NCBI RefSeq assembly: GCF_003058195.1
Contig: NZ_QBUH01000012.1
Span: 1 to 64,000, forward strand
Direction of reading: 5' to 3'
DNA: 64,000 nucleotides
Origin: Elizabethkingia sp. YR214
Lineage (GTDB): Bacteria > Bacteroidota > Bacteroidia > Flavobacteriales > Weeksellaceae
Shown: one piece after another, positions 15,982 through 24,274 of the stretch
Position numbering within the stretch: the first letter of the stretch is position 1
How the letters are laid out: each line of letters begins with the position of its first letter
Program-made: the position numbers and the translations under genes
Notes under the pieces: generated by a model
What the model was told of the DNA's origin: nothing
Databases searched by the model: none
The model's input: the letters and a program-made list of their open reading frames with translations, nothing else

Positions 15982-16074
15982 GGAGATGACAGATCCCTAC
16001 GCCGGCATTATCCGGATCAGGTGCGGAAAAACTTCCTGGGTATCATCTCAGCCACTAGTGGCACCCCATTGACA
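15982..16074 (-). ncRNA. TPP (THI-box) riboswitch
   Basis: On the minus strand the conserved elements appear in order: ggggtgcc, then ggctgagatgatacc, then acctgatccggataatgc and cggcgtaggga. This is the complete thiamine pyrophosphate aptamer. Its 3' end is about 25 bases from the PnuT start. No T-run hairpin follows, so control of translation initiation is more likely than termination. Confidence 0.96.
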
Positions 16075-16269
16075 GGTGCAAATATAAAAGTTTTACTGTT
16101 ATTAGTATGTTGTTGTTCGTCTTTAACTAAAAGGTTTAAGAACTTATTGTTACAATATTAGGTAGTGTATAAAGATTAAAAGACCAATGTCTATTATCTT
16201 ATTTCTTACGTCTTATATCTTGTTATCTCTTGATATTAACTTCATACTTTATATCTCATATCTTTTCCT

Positions 16270-16277
16270 TATTTTTG
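16270..16277 (+). promoter_or_regulatory. -7 promoter box TATTTTTG of ffh
   Basis: A TAnnTTTG match 26 bases before the ATG at 16304. It lies inside the longer open frame and therefore supports the shorter start of ffh. Confidence 0.55.
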
Positions 16278-16303
16278 CAACTTACCAAAGAATAGATTTA
16301 ATT

Positions 16304-17668
16304 ATGTTCAATAGTTTACAGGACAAACTAGATAAAGCTTTACAAAATATCCAGGGACGCGGTAAGATTACCGAGATTAATGTTGCCGAAACCGTTAAAG
16401 AAATTCGTCGTGCATTAGTAGATGCCGATGTTAACTTTAAGGTAGCAAAAGATCTTACAAAAAGAGTTCAGGATAAAGCTTTAGGACAAAATGTTTTAAC
16501 ATCCATTACTCCGGGACAATTGATGACAAAAATTGTTCACGATGAATTAGTGGATTTAATGGGAGGAACCAATGAAGGACTTAATCTTTCCGAAAAACCA
16601 ACAATTATACTAATTGCAGGTTTACAAGGTTCTGGTAAAACAACATTCTCCGGGAAATTAGCAAATTTCCTGAAGAAGAAAAAGAGCAAAAACCCTTTAT
16701 TGGTAGCATGTGACGTTTATCGTCCTGCTGCGATTGATCAGCTAAAAGTATTAGGTGGTCAGACAGGAGTTCCTGTATATACTGAAGAAGGTAACCTTAA
16801 TCCGGTTCAGATTTCTCAGAATGCAATAGAATTTGCGAAGCAAAACAAGCACGATGTTATCATTATAGATACCGCAGGGCGTTTGGCTATCGACGAAGAG
16901 ATGATGAACGAAATTCGTAACGTTCACCAGTCTGTAAAACCTACAGAAACTCTTTTCGTAGTTGACTCCATGACGGGGCAGGATGCTGTAAATACAGCAA
17001 AAGCCTTCAACGATGTCCTTAATTATAACGGTGTAGTTCTTACAAAATTAGATGGTGATACCCGTGGTGGTGCAGCATTAACAATCCGTTCGGTAGTAGA
17101 AAAACCAATTAAGTTCATTTCTACCGGTGAGAAAATGGATGCTCTGGATATTTTCTATCCGGAAAGGATGGCAGACAGAATCCTGGGGATGGGGGACGTT
17201 GTTTCCTTAGTAGAAAGAGCTCAAGAACAATTTGATGAAGAGGAAGCTAAAAAACTACACAAGAAAATTGCTAAGAACGAATTTGGCTTCGACGATTTCT
17301 TAAAGCAGATTCAGCAGATTAAAAAAATGGGTAACATGAAAGACCTTTTAGGAATGTTACCGGGAGTTGGAAAAGCTATAAAAGATGTGGATATCAACGA
17401 TGATGCTTTTAAGCATATTGAAGCGATTATCCAGTCCATGACGCCGGAGGAAAGAAGAAGACCAAGCACTATTAATATGTCCAGAAAGCAACGTATTGCC
17501 AGAGGAGCAGGGCGTAAACTTGAGGATGTAAACGCTCTAATGAAGCAGTTCGAGCAAATGGGTAAAATGATGAAGATGATGCAAGGACCTCAAGGAAAAC
17601 AATTAATGGCTATGATGGGCAAAGGTATGCCAGGAATGGGCGGTGGAATGCCTGGGTTTGGTAAATAA
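16304..17668 (+). CDS. ffh: Signal recognition particle GTPase Ffh (SRP54), 454 aa
   Basis: The protein part of SRP, which binds signal sequences and 4.5S RNA and docks to FtsY. The N domain starts at FNSLQDKLDKALQNIQGRGK; the GTPase shows GLQGSGKTT, DTAGR and TKLDGD; the C-terminal M domain is Met-rich (GKMMKMMQG onward) with the RNA-binding segment MSRKQRIARGAG. The frame is open from 16187, but the 39 extra residues are hydrophobic, unlike any Ffh, and a promoter box lies inside them. The start at 16304 is therefore chosen. Confidence 0.97.
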   Translation: MFNSLQDKLDKALQNIQGRGKITEINVAETVKEIRRALVDADVNFKVAKDLTKRVQDKALGQNVLTSITPGQLMTKIVHDELVDLMGGTNEGLNLSEKPTIILIAGLQGSGKTTFSGKLANFLKKKKSKNPLLVACDVYRPAAIDQLKVLGGQTGVPVYTEEGNLNPVQISQNAIEFAKQNKHDVIIIDTAGRLAIDEEMMNEIRNVHQSVKPTETLFVVDSMTGQDAVNTAKAFNDVLNYNGVVLTKLDGDTRGGAALTIRSVVEKPIKFISTGEKMDALDIFYPERMADRILGMGDVVSLVERAQEQFDEEEAKKLHKKIAKNEFGFDDFLKQIQQIKKMGNMKDLLGMLPGVGKAIKDVDINDDAFKHIEAIIQSMTPEERRRPSTINMSRKQRIARGAGRKLEDVNALMKQFEQMGKMMKMMQGPQGKQLMAMMGKGMPGMGGGMPGFGK

Positions 17669-17715
17669 AACAGCAAATAATTAATTATTAAATAATAAAC
17701 ACAAGTATTAAAATT

Positions 17716-17991
17716 ATGGAAGAGACAACACAACAAAACTACAATCAACAAGTACCTTATAAGTCTGAGAAGAAAGTTGTAGCTGGAGTTTTAGGTATTC
17801 TATTAGGAGGATTTGGAGTACATAAATTCTATTTAGGATATACTAAAGCAGGTGTTATACAACTTGTAGGAACATTTGTTACATGCGGTATTGCAAGTGT
17901 TATTGGTCTTGTAGAAGGTATTATCTATTTGACTAAATCTGATGAGGAGTTCGACAGAACTTATGTTCAAGGTAAAAAAGAGTGGTTCTAG
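17716..17991 (+). CDS. TM2-domain membrane protein, 91 aa
   Basis: After a polar N-terminus of about 20 residues come two membrane helices separated by a short loop with the family motif GGFGVHKFYLG and a YTKAGVIQL turn. TM2 proteins are small inner-membrane proteins of unclear role. It follows ffh after 47 bases and precedes a strong two-way terminator. Confidence 0.92.
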   Translation: MEETTQQNYNQQVPYKSEKKVVAGVLGILLGGFGVHKFYLGYTKAGVIQLVGTFVTCGIASVIGLVEGIIYLTKSDEEFDRTYVQGKKEWF

Positions 17992-18015
17992 TTCAATCTT
18001 ACACTTAAAAATAAC

Positions 18016-18050
18016 AAAATAGCCTGAGGTTTTCCTCAGGCTATTTTGTT
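18016..18050. terminator. Two-way terminator between TM2 gene and aldo/keto reductase gene
   Basis: aaaatagcctgagg pairs perfectly with cctcaggctatttt; T-rich sequence follows on the plus strand. The right arm includes the stop codon of the minus-strand reductase gene (18041-18043), so the hairpin overlaps that coding end. Confidence 0.9.
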
Positions 18051-19003
18051 TTCAGTATTTCTTCAATTTGTTGTAATTCGTTTTGAGAGAAATCGAGATT
18101 GTTGATACTTTCCAGATTTTGTTGCAATTGCTCAACCGAACTGGCTCCTATAAGTACAGATGTTACTCTTTTGTCTTTTAATAACCATGCAATAGCCATT
18201 TGCGCCAGTGTTTGTTCTCTTTCCTGTGCCAGATTATTCAGAGCCGTAATTTGTTGTAATTTTTCCTCTGTAATATCATTTTTCTGCAAAAAGCCGTGGC
18301 TTTTTGCTGCACGCGAATTTTCCGGAATACCTTTTAAATAACGATCTGTTAATAATCCCTGAGCTAAAGGGGAGAAAGCAATACAACCTATACCGTTATC
18401 TTCCAATACATCTAGTAGACCTTCCTCTGCCCATCGTACAAACATGGAGTATTTAGGCTGATGAATAAGACATGGTGTGCCTAATTCTCTTAATATGCTT
18501 GCAGCTTGCTGTGTTTGTTCAGCATTATAGTTAGATATTCCTGCATATAAAGCCCTTCCGCTGCGTACTGCAAAATCCAGAGCCTGCATGGTTTCCTCTA
18601 TTGGTGTTTCAGGATCCGGGCGGTGAGAATAGAAGACGTCTACATAATCCAGATTCATACGCTTCAGGCTCTGATCCAGACTGGATATAAGATATTTTCT
18701 AGAACCCCAGTCGCCATAAGGCCCATCCCACATGGTATAACCAGCTTTAGTAGAAATGAACAGTTGATCTCTGAGAAAACCATTGAAATTTCTGCTAACG
18801 ATCTTTCCGAAGTTTTCTTCAGCAGATCCGGGTACAGGACCATAATTATTTGCCAGATCAAAATGAGTGATTCCTTTATCAAAAGCAGTTTTGATAATAG
18901 CTTCAGCTGTAGAGAAGACATCTACAGATCCGAAGTTATGCCATAATCCCAATGATATTGCGGGAAGTAACACACCGCTTCTGCCACATCTGTTATATTT
19001 CAT
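18041..19003 (-). CDS. Aldo/keto reductase, GpR/YghZ-like, 320 aa
   Basis: A TIM-barrel NADPH-dependent reductase. The catalytic residues are visible: D and Y in FDLANNYGP, K in ISTKAGY and H in FYSHRPD. NADPH-binding residues lie near the C-terminus (SVLIGASSVEQLQQNL). The insertion around MWDGPYGDWGSRKYL is typical of AKR14 (L-glyceraldehyde 3-phosphate reductase, YghZ), which suggests detoxification of reactive aldehydes. Single gene. Confidence 0.9.
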   Translation of the reverse strand: MKYNRCGRSGVLLPAISLGLWHNFGSVDVFSTAEAIIKTAFDKGITHFDLANNYGPVPGSAEENFGKIVSRNFNGFLRDQLFISTKAGYTMWDGPYGDWGSRKYLISSLDQSLKRMNLDYVDVFYSHRPDPETPIEETMQALDFAVRSGRALYAGISNYNAEQTQQAASILRELGTPCLIHQPKYSMFVRWAEEGLLDVLEDNGIGCIAFSPLAQGLLTDRYLKGIPENSRAAKSHGFLQKNDITEEKLQQITALNNLAQEREQTLAQMAIAWLLKDKRVTSVLIGASSVEQLQQNLESINNLDFSQNELQQIEEILKTK

Positions 19004-19188
19004 CGTTATTTTTTTATCAAAGTTATGTTTTTTTGGTCTACTCTCATAAGGTTGTATATAATCATTTCAGCAAGGTATAGCCTCTTTCTCTTATCAGGCC
19101 CAATAAATATTTATAAGCTAGGGAGGACTTTAATGCATTTGATTTGTTTCTATTCTCAAATTATCTTTCACTTTTTAAATTAAAAATC

Positions 19189-19196
19189 TATATTTG
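19189..19196 (+). promoter_or_regulatory. -7 promoter box TATATTTG of the NhaC-family gene
   Basis: An exact TAnnTTTG match. Transcription would begin about 5-7 bases later, just in front of the S-box-like structure at 19207-19271, so the RNA element opens the transcript. Confidence 0.65.
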
Positions 19197-19206
19197 CACT
19201 CTAAAA

Positions 19207-19271
19207 TTATCAAGAACCCCAAAAATTTGGGTAGCAACCTGCAACAATAAGCAAGGTGCTGAAATCGATAA
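19207..19271 (+). ncRNA. Compact SAM (S-box)-like riboswitch candidate
   Basis: P1 is formed by ttatc (19207-19211) and gataa (19267-19271). The 5' strand continues aaga as in S-box RNAs. A short hairpin (accc...gggt, 19216-19232) stands where the long P2 arm normally is. It is followed by agcaacctgc...gcaaggtgct (19233-19260), the P3 helix with the AA internal loop that contacts the ligand, then gaaatc. The kink-turn, the pseudoknot loop and the P4 helix of SAM-I are missing. Ligand assignment is inferred from these motifs and from the downstream NhaC-family transporter, a class placed under S-box control elsewhere (MetT). Confidence 0.65.
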
Positions 19272-19350
19272 GCCGTTTCCGGAAAAAATGTTGAAATCAT
19301 CCCTATTTTCTGAAAGTGTGCTGATCAAAATAATTAAAAAATTAGATTGA

Positions 19351-20685
19351 ATGACGACACAAAAGAGCAAATCTTTACGATCATTAATACCATTTCTTAT
19401 CTTTATTCTGGTATTCCTGGGAGCCGGAATTTATTATAATGATTTTTACGCATTGCCATCACCTATAGCCATTGTTGTAGGAATAATTGCAGCCTTCATT
19501 ATAATTAAAGGAACCATCAAAGAGAAAACATCTACCTTTCTGGAGGGTTGTGGAGACAGGAATATTCTTACCATGTGTATTATTTATATACTGGCTGGAG
19601 CCTTCGCTACAGTATCCAAATCAATAGGAAGTGTAGATGCTATTGTAAATATTGGGATCAATAACCTTTCTCCACAATATTATCCGGCAGGTATTTTCTT
19701 TGTAGCTTCCTTCTTGTCAATTGCTTCCGGAACATCAGTCGGAACAATTGTAGCATTAGGTCCCATTGCAGTTGGACTTTCCAATGCCGGAGGTTGCGAT
19801 ATCAATGTTGTTGGAGCAGCCTTATTAGGAGGTGCCATGTTTGGAGATAACCTATCCATTATTTCGGATACCACTATTGCTGCCACTCAGATTTTAGGTT
19901 GCGACATGCGGGATAAATTCCGTAATAATATAGGCTTCGCTTTACCAGCAGCTATTATAGCATTCTTTATTTATATTTATGTAGGAGCAGGGACTAATGA
20001 AGTTGCACATGCTGCTGCTCCTGTTAGTTTATCCTCCGCTGTGTTGATCATTCCTTACCTTGCCGTTATTATACTGGCATTTTTTGGTCTGGATGTGTTT
20101 TTTGTACTGATTATTGGTATTGTACTAAGCGGTATTTTTGGTTTTATCTACCACGATTTCAGCTTTCTGGATTTTGGTAAAAAAGTATATGAAGGTTTTA
20201 CAAGTATGACCGAGATATTCCTGCTATCCTTACTTACAGGTGGACTGGCTGCTATGGTTGAAAAAGCAGGAGGTATCGATAACCTTCTAAAACTGATAAG
20301 AAGTAAAATAAACGGACCAAAATCCGCTTTATTAGGAATCGGAACCTTTGTAGGAGTAACCGATGCAGCAACAGCAAATAACACTATTTCTATTGTTATT
20401 ACCGGAAAGGTGTCCAAAAAAATTACTGAAGAATATAAGATCAGACCAAGAGTAACAGCCTCTATTCTGGATACATTCTCCTGTTTTGTACAAGGGATTA
20501 TTCCTTATGGTGCGCAAGTGCTTATCCTTACTGGTTATAGTAAAAATACGATTAGCTATCCGGACTTACTAAAGAACAGTTTCTACCTTTTCTTACTCCT
20601 CATAGCCGTGTTTATTTATATTTATGTCGGGAATATCAAGGAAGACAAAGTAGATACGGATAATTTAAATATTGCAAAAAATTAA
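19351..20685 (+). CDS. NhaC-family transporter, probable methionine transporter MetT
   Basis: 444 aa with about 11-12 membrane helices and the NhaC pattern, including ASFLSIASGTSVGTIVALGP and GAAL(L)GGAMFGDNLSIISDTT. NhaC proteins are annotated as Na+/H+ antiporters, but a subfamily under SAM-riboswitch control has been predicted to take up methionine (MetT). The S-box-like leader here favours that reading, so the antiporter name should be used with care. The leader between riboswitch and ATG is about 80 bases, without a clear terminator. Single gene, ended by the hairpin at 20801. Confidence 0.8.
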   Translation: MTTQKSKSLRSLIPFLIFILVFLGAGIYYNDFYALPSPIAIVVGIIAAFIIIKGTIKEKTSTFLEGCGDRNILTMCIIYILAGAFATVSKSIGSVDAIVNIGINNLSPQYYPAGIFFVASFLSIASGTSVGTIVALGPIAVGLSNAGGCDINVVGAALLGGAMFGDNLSIISDTTIAATQILGCDMRDKFRNNIGFALPAAIIAFFIYIYVGAGTNEVAHAAAPVSLSSAVLIIPYLAVIILAFFGLDVFFVLIIGIVLSGIFGFIYHDFSFLDFGKKVYEGFTSMTEIFLLSLLTGGLAAMVEKAGGIDNLLKLIRSKINGPKSALLGIGTFVGVTDAATANNTISIVITGKVSKKITEEYKIRPRVTASILDTFSCFVQGIIPYGAQVLILTGYSKNTISYPDLLKNSFYLFLLLIAVFIYIYVGNIKEDKVDTDNLNIAKN

Positions 20686-20800
20686 CATTGATTCATACCA
20701 ACGGAATATTTTTTTTCTTAACTTTAAGATGTTGAAAATAAGAAAGTGAAATTATTCATCGACATAATTGTATCTGAGAATATAAATTTTGAAAAAAATT

Positions 20801-20829
20801 AAGGTTTGCACGTCGGCAAACCTTTTTTA
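20801..20829 (+). terminator. Terminator after the NhaC-family gene
   Basis: aaggtttgc and gcaaacctt form a perfect 9-bp stem, followed by ttttttatttt. Confidence 0.88.
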
Positions 20830-20869
20830 TTTTGTTGAACCAAAAAAAATGAGATGTTTTGATCTGGAA

Positions 20870-20899
20870 GTGCAGCCTGTACAGGTTGCACTTTTCTTT
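20870..20899 (+). terminator. Second hairpin with T-run upstream of the pentapeptide gene
   Basis: gtgcagcct and aggttgcac pair around a 4-base loop (one G-T pair), followed by ttttcttt. It lies inside the longest open frame of the pentapeptide gene and so supports the later ATG at 20940. It could be a back-up terminator or an attenuator. Confidence 0.65.
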
Positions 20900-20939
20900 A
20901 GTATTTTCATTAACTTGTGACTTCTTAAAATTATGCCCA

Positions 20940-21512
20940 ATGTCCGTTTACGAATTAGATAAAACTTTTGAAAAAATCAATTTCAAAGATGCTCCTTTTC
21001 CAAAAGGTGATTATGAGTTTTGCAGCTTTAATAATTGTGATTTTTCCGAAACAGATTTATTCTCAATCTCATTTATGGAATGCCAATTTGTGAACTGTAA
21101 TTTTAGTCTTACAAAATTTGGTAGAACAAGTTTCAAGGATGTAAAGTTTAATGACTGTAAGCTCATGGGGCTGCATTTTGAAAACTGCAATCCTTTTGGT
21201 TTGTCTTTTCGTTTTGAAGACTGTCAGATCTTGCACTCATCTTTTTATCAGCAAAATATTGCCAAAACGCTGTTTAAAAACTGCAGAATTATAGAAACTG
21301 ATTTTAGTGATACAAACCTTTCCTATGTTGTTTTTGATAATAGTGATCTGTCAGGATCTGTATTTTCAGGAAGCATATTAGAGCGAACAGATTTCCGGAC
21401 AGCGAAATACTTTTCTGTTGATCTGTCAAAAAATAAAGTTAAGAAAGCAAAATTTTCAGCACAAAATCTTGCTGGCTTATTGGATAACTACGATCTGGAA
21501 ATTGATTCTTGA
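20940..21512 (+). CDS. Pentapeptide-repeat protein, 190 aa
   Basis: From about residue 20 on the sequence follows the A(D/N)LXX pattern in degenerate form (CSFNNCDFSETDLFSISFME, NCRIIETDFSDTNLSYVVFD), giving a right-handed quadrilateral beta-helix of about 30 repeats. Members can mimic DNA (Qnr type) or act in unknown ways; no conserved Qnr loops are visible. The open frame begins at a TTG at 20859, but a terminator lies within that extension, so the ATG at 20940 (MSVYELDKTFEKI) is used. Confidence 0.88.
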   Translation: MSVYELDKTFEKINFKDAPFPKGDYEFCSFNNCDFSETDLFSISFMECQFVNCNFSLTKFGRTSFKDVKFNDCKLMGLHFENCNPFGLSFRFEDCQILHSSFYQQNIAKTLFKNCRIIETDFSDTNLSYVVFDNSDLSGSVFSGSILERTDFRTAKYFSVDLSKNKVKKAKFSAQNLAGLLDNYDLEIDS

Positions 21513-21524
21513 GAAAGCTTTGCT

Positions 21525-21532
21525 TATCTTTG
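21525..21532 (+). promoter_or_regulatory. -7 promoter box TATCTTTG of the GNAT gene
   Basis: An exact TAnnTTTG match 17 bases before the ATG at 21550. It follows the pentapeptide stop closely and shows that the GNAT gene has its own promoter and the later start. Confidence 0.6.
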
Positions 21533-21549
21533 TTACAAACAGATTATTT

Positions 21550-22008
21550 ATGGAACATCAATTTTTCAGAAAACTGGATGAAGGACAAATAGAAGAAATG
21601 GTAACAATGATGCGTGAATTTTATGCAATCGATCAATACCCTTTTAACGAAGATCTTACCAGATCTAACTTCCACCAGTTTGTACGAAACCCGGATTTGG
21701 GAAGTGCTTTTGTTATGTACAACGAAGGAAATGAGGTGATTGGATATGTAATCCTGACTTATATATTCAGTTTTGAGTTCGGAGGAAGAATAGCTTTTCT
21801 GGATGAACTTTTCCTGAATGAGAAAGCAAGAGGTAAAGGTTATGGAAAGCTGGCTGTAGACTTTGTAAAAGATTTTGCCAAAGAGCAGGGGCTAAAAGTA
21901 GTAATGCTGGAAATTGAAAGACATAACAAAAATGCACTGTTATTATACCTGAATAAAGGATTCAAAGAGCATTACCGCAATCTGATGATTTATTCACCAC
22001 AAAATTAA
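21550..22008 (+). CDS. GNAT-family N-acetyltransferase, 152 aa
   Basis: Acetyl-CoA-dependent transferase. Motif A is NEKARGKGYGKLAVDFVKDF (the R-x-x-G-x-G loop binds pyrophosphate), and motif B is NKNALLLYLNKGFKEHYRNL. The substrate is unknown. The frame is open from 21418 inside the upstream gene, but the extra 44 residues are a shadow of that gene. The ATG at 21550 (MEHQFFRKLDEGQIEEM) is the natural start and has a -7 box in front. Confidence 0.9.
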   Translation: MEHQFFRKLDEGQIEEMVTMMREFYAIDQYPFNEDLTRSNFHQFVRNPDLGSAFVMYNEGNEVIGYVILTYIFSFEFGGRIAFLDELFLNEKARGKGYGKLAVDFVKDFAKEQGLKVVMLEIERHNKNALLLYLNKGFKEHYRNLMIYSPQN

Positions 22009-22040
22009 TACTTGTATCTTTTATATAATAGATTGTCTAA

Positions 22041-22063
22041 ATCCCTACTAAAGGGATTTTTTT
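22041..22063 (+). terminator. Terminator after the GNAT gene
   Basis: atccct and agggat form a 6-bp stem, followed by ttttttt. It lies just before the MFS promoter. Confidence 0.75.
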
Positions 22064-22076
22064 ATGGCGTATGATT

Positions 22077-22084
22077 TAAATTTG
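22077..22084 (+). promoter_or_regulatory. -7 promoter box TAAATTTG of the MFS gene
   Basis: An exact TAnnTTTG match ending 4 bases before the MFS ATG, predicting a leaderless transcript. Confidence 0.6.
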
Positions 22085-22088
22085 CAGC

Positions 22089-23276
22089 ATGGAAAATAGC
22101 ATACAAAAAGGATTATCCCGATTACAGATTTTGATTATGGCCATTACCGCTGGTGTTAGTGTAGCCAGTTTGTATTATGTACAGCCTATTCTGGATGAGG
22201 TATCCAAATCTTTACATAAATCCGAAAATGAGGTTGGGCTTCTTCCGGCTTTGGCTCAGGCTGGCTATGGTTTGGGGCTTTTTTTCATTACACCCTATGG
22301 TGATAAGATGGACCGGAAAAAATTAATCCTGGTGATGCTTTTTGTCCTGGTTCTTGCATTATTTGGAATGGCACTGATCCATAATCTTTATGGTATTTAT
22401 TTTATGAGTCTGATTATAGGTGCAATGGGAGCTGCTGCTCAGGTTGTAATGCCTATGGCAGCAACTTTGGCAACCGAAAATAAAGGTAAAATAGTGGGAA
22501 TGGTTTTTACCGGGCTACTATCCGGAATCCTTCTGGCCAGAGTTGTCAGCGGCTATAGTGCTAGGTTATGGGGATGGCAGTCTATCTATATGATATCAGC
22601 TTTTGTCATAATGGTCATGATGCTTTTAGTATATTTTACCCTTCCCAATGTAGGGACACAATTTAGCGGAACCTATGGGGAGTTACTGAAAAGCACCGTT
22701 GCGCAGTACAAGCGTTTCCCAAAGTTGAGAAGATTATCCATTATAGGAGCATTGGTATTTGGTGTTTTTTGCTCATTCTGGACCACAATTACATTTCACC
22801 TTACCGGAGAACCATTTTTCCTAAAAAGTGATAAAATAGGACTATTAGGTATCGTTGCACTGGGTGGAGCTTTGTTAGCTCCAATTGTTGGGAGGATGGC
22901 TGACAAAGGAAGCCCTGCCCGTGGAATTCTATACAGTATTCTGGTTGTAGTAGCTTCAGTGATTCTGATGATGGTATTTCCATCGAATATATGGATGATT
23001 GTATTCTCTGTATTTATAATGGATGTTGGTGTACAGGCCATGCAGATTACCAATATTGCGACAATCTATACATTGGACGAATCAGCCAACAGTCGGATCA
23101 ACACGGTTTACATGACATGTTATTTCATTGGTGGAGCTTTAGGAACAGTTTTAGGAGTCAACTGCTGGCATTATGGCGGCTGGAACTTTGTGTTGATCCA
23201 GTTCATGGTTTTTCTTATAGCAGCAGTTTGTATAGCCATTGTTAACATTAACCCAGAAAAATATAAGTTGAGATAA
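22089..23276 (+). CDS. MFS transporter, 395 aa
   Basis: A 12-helix major facilitator. Loop 2-3 carries GDKMDRKKLI (motif A: G-D-x-x-D-R-K-x), repeated weakly in the second half as GRMADKGSPAR. YVQPILDEVSKSLH near the N-terminus and LSGILLARVVSGY (motif C-like) place it near the AraJ/YgaY drug or sugar efflux group. The substrate cannot be read from sequence. It has its own promoter and is followed 27 bases later by the copper module, which has a separate promoter. Confidence 0.9.
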   Translation: MENSIQKGLSRLQILIMAITAGVSVASLYYVQPILDEVSKSLHKSENEVGLLPALAQAGYGLGLFFITPYGDKMDRKKLILVMLFVLVLALFGMALIHNLYGIYFMSLIIGAMGAAAQVVMPMAATLATENKGKIVGMVFTGLLSGILLARVVSGYSARLWGWQSIYMISAFVIMVMMLLVYFTLPNVGTQFSGTYGELLKSTVAQYKRFPKLRRLSIIGALVFGVFCSFWTTITFHLTGEPFFLKSDKIGLLGIVALGGALLAPIVGRMADKGSPARGILYSILVVVASVILMMVFPSNIWMIVFSVFIMDVGVQAMQITNIATIYTLDESANSRINTVYMTCYFIGGALGTVLGVNCWHYGGWNFVLIQFMVFLIAAVCIAIVNINPEKYKLR

Positions 23277-23287
23277 AAAAATATATA

Positions 23288-23295
23288 TAACTTTG
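23288..23295 (+). promoter_or_regulatory. -7 promoter box TAACTTTG of the HYC_CC_PP gene
   Basis: An exact TAnnTTTG match ending 8 bases before the ATG at 23304; very short or no leader. Confidence 0.58.
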
Positions 23296-23303
23296 TCAGG
23301 GTC

Positions 23304-23693
23304 ATGAAGAAAACCATTCTCATATTATTAGCATTTTTCTACTCTGCGGTATCCTCCGGTGCAGTAGTGAAAATGCATTACTGTGTAGAGGAGGTTATGA
23401 CTTGTGGTATGAATCATACACCACCGGTTTCTTCACCCGACGAATGCAAAGCTGTAAAGACTCCGGATTGCTGTAAAACAAAACTGGAGCTTGTAAAAAC
23501 CGATGTAGCTAAAAATGCAGAATTGCTACAGTTACAACTGGCTTCATCATTTGCATTGTTGCCTGAGGTTTCTTTTATTAGTCAGAATGTATTATTTTCT
23601 GAAGAAGAGAAAGGATATGATTATCTAAGCAATGCACCGCCAGAGCTACGGCAACTTCCTATTTTTATACTGAACTGTAATTTTAGATTATAG
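23304..23693 (+). CDS. HYC_CC_PP-family exported protein, 129 aa
   Basis: A signal peptide (residues 1-18) is followed by the three marks that name this Bacteroidota family: HYC (KMHYCVEE), CC (TPDCCKTK) and PP (NAPPELRQ). With Cys, His and Met-Asn-His near them it is a good candidate for metal binding. The family often sits in copper-resistance loci, and here it precedes a DUF3347 protein and a multicopper oxidase. Function in copper handling at the cell envelope is inferred from this context. Confidence 0.88.
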   Translation: MKKTILILLAFFYSAVSSGAVVKMHYCVEEVMTCGMNHTPPVSSPDECKAVKTPDCCKTKLELVKTDVAKNAELLQLQLASSFALLPEVSFISQNVLFSEEEKGYDYLSNAPPELRQLPIFILNCNFRL

Positions 23694-23740
23694 AATTTGA
23701 TTAAAATAGCTGTTTCTTAGTTGAAGCAGTATCCAATAAT

Positions 23741-23764
23741 GCTATGTGTGCATAGCTGTTTTTT
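23741..23764 (+). terminator. Weak terminator or attenuator
   Basis: gctatg-tgtg-catagc is followed by tgtttttt. It lies between the HYC_CC_PP gene and the DUF3347 gene and may separate the two units or reduce read-through. Confidence 0.55.
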
Positions 23765-23799
23765 AATTCAAATTTTATAAAAATCTAAATTCAACAGAC

Positions 23800-24270
23800 A
23801 TGAAAAAATTATTTTTAAGCCTTTTATTTTCGGCTACTTCTATCACTGCTTTTGCTCAAAAGTCAAACACTCAGATTGAAAAACTTTACGATAATTATAT
23901 AGCTATAAAGAATGCCTTAACTCAGGATGATACTGCAAAAGCTTCTGCTGCAGCAAAAGTATTCTTACAATCTGCATCTGCAGTTGATTTTAAAGTTCTG
24001 TCAGAAGATAATGTAAATAAACTGAGAAAAGATGCAGGCGCTATTATAGAAGCAAAAAATATATCAACACAAAGAAATTATTTTTTCAATCTTTCCGATA
24101 ACATGGCTGCAATAGCCAATTATTTCAAAGTTTCCTCAACTCCAGTTTATGTACAATATTGCCCTATGGCAAAAGGGCAATGGTTAAGTGATGAAAAGGA
24201 GATTAAAAATCCTTATTATGGCAACTCTATGCTTACTTGTGGTTCAGTAAAATCTGAAATTAAAAAGTAA
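23800..24270 (+). CDS. DUF3347-domain exported protein, 156 aa
   Basis: A signal peptide of about 19 residues (ends AFAQ) is followed by the DUF3347 domain: YIAIKNALTQDDTAKASAAA, then TQRNYFFNLSDNMAAIANYF, VYVQYCPMAKGQWLS and the ending YYGNSMLTCG. The Cys-Pro-Met and Met-Leu-Thr-Cys pairs are probable copper ligands; the domain is common in the periplasmic parts of Cu/Ag efflux systems. Four bases separate it from the oxidase gene, so they are co-transcribed. Confidence 0.9.
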   Translation: MKKLFLSLLFSATSITAFAQKSNTQIEKLYDNYIAIKNALTQDDTAKASAAAKVFLQSASAVDFKVLSEDNVNKLRKDAGAIIEAKNISTQRNYFFNLSDNMAAIANYFKVSSTPVYVQYCPMAKGQWLSDEKEIKNPYYGNSMLTCGSVKSEIKK

Positions 24271-24274
24271 ACCG

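Noticed and set aside
18623-18946. A 107-codon plus frame opposite the aldo/keto reductase
   Set aside because: The reductase carries complete catalytic motifs; the other frame is a shadow.
19351-20685. Plain naming as Na+/H+ antiporter NhaC
   Set aside because: The fold fits, but the S-box-like leader favours the MetT subgroup; the ion-exchange role is not supported by context.
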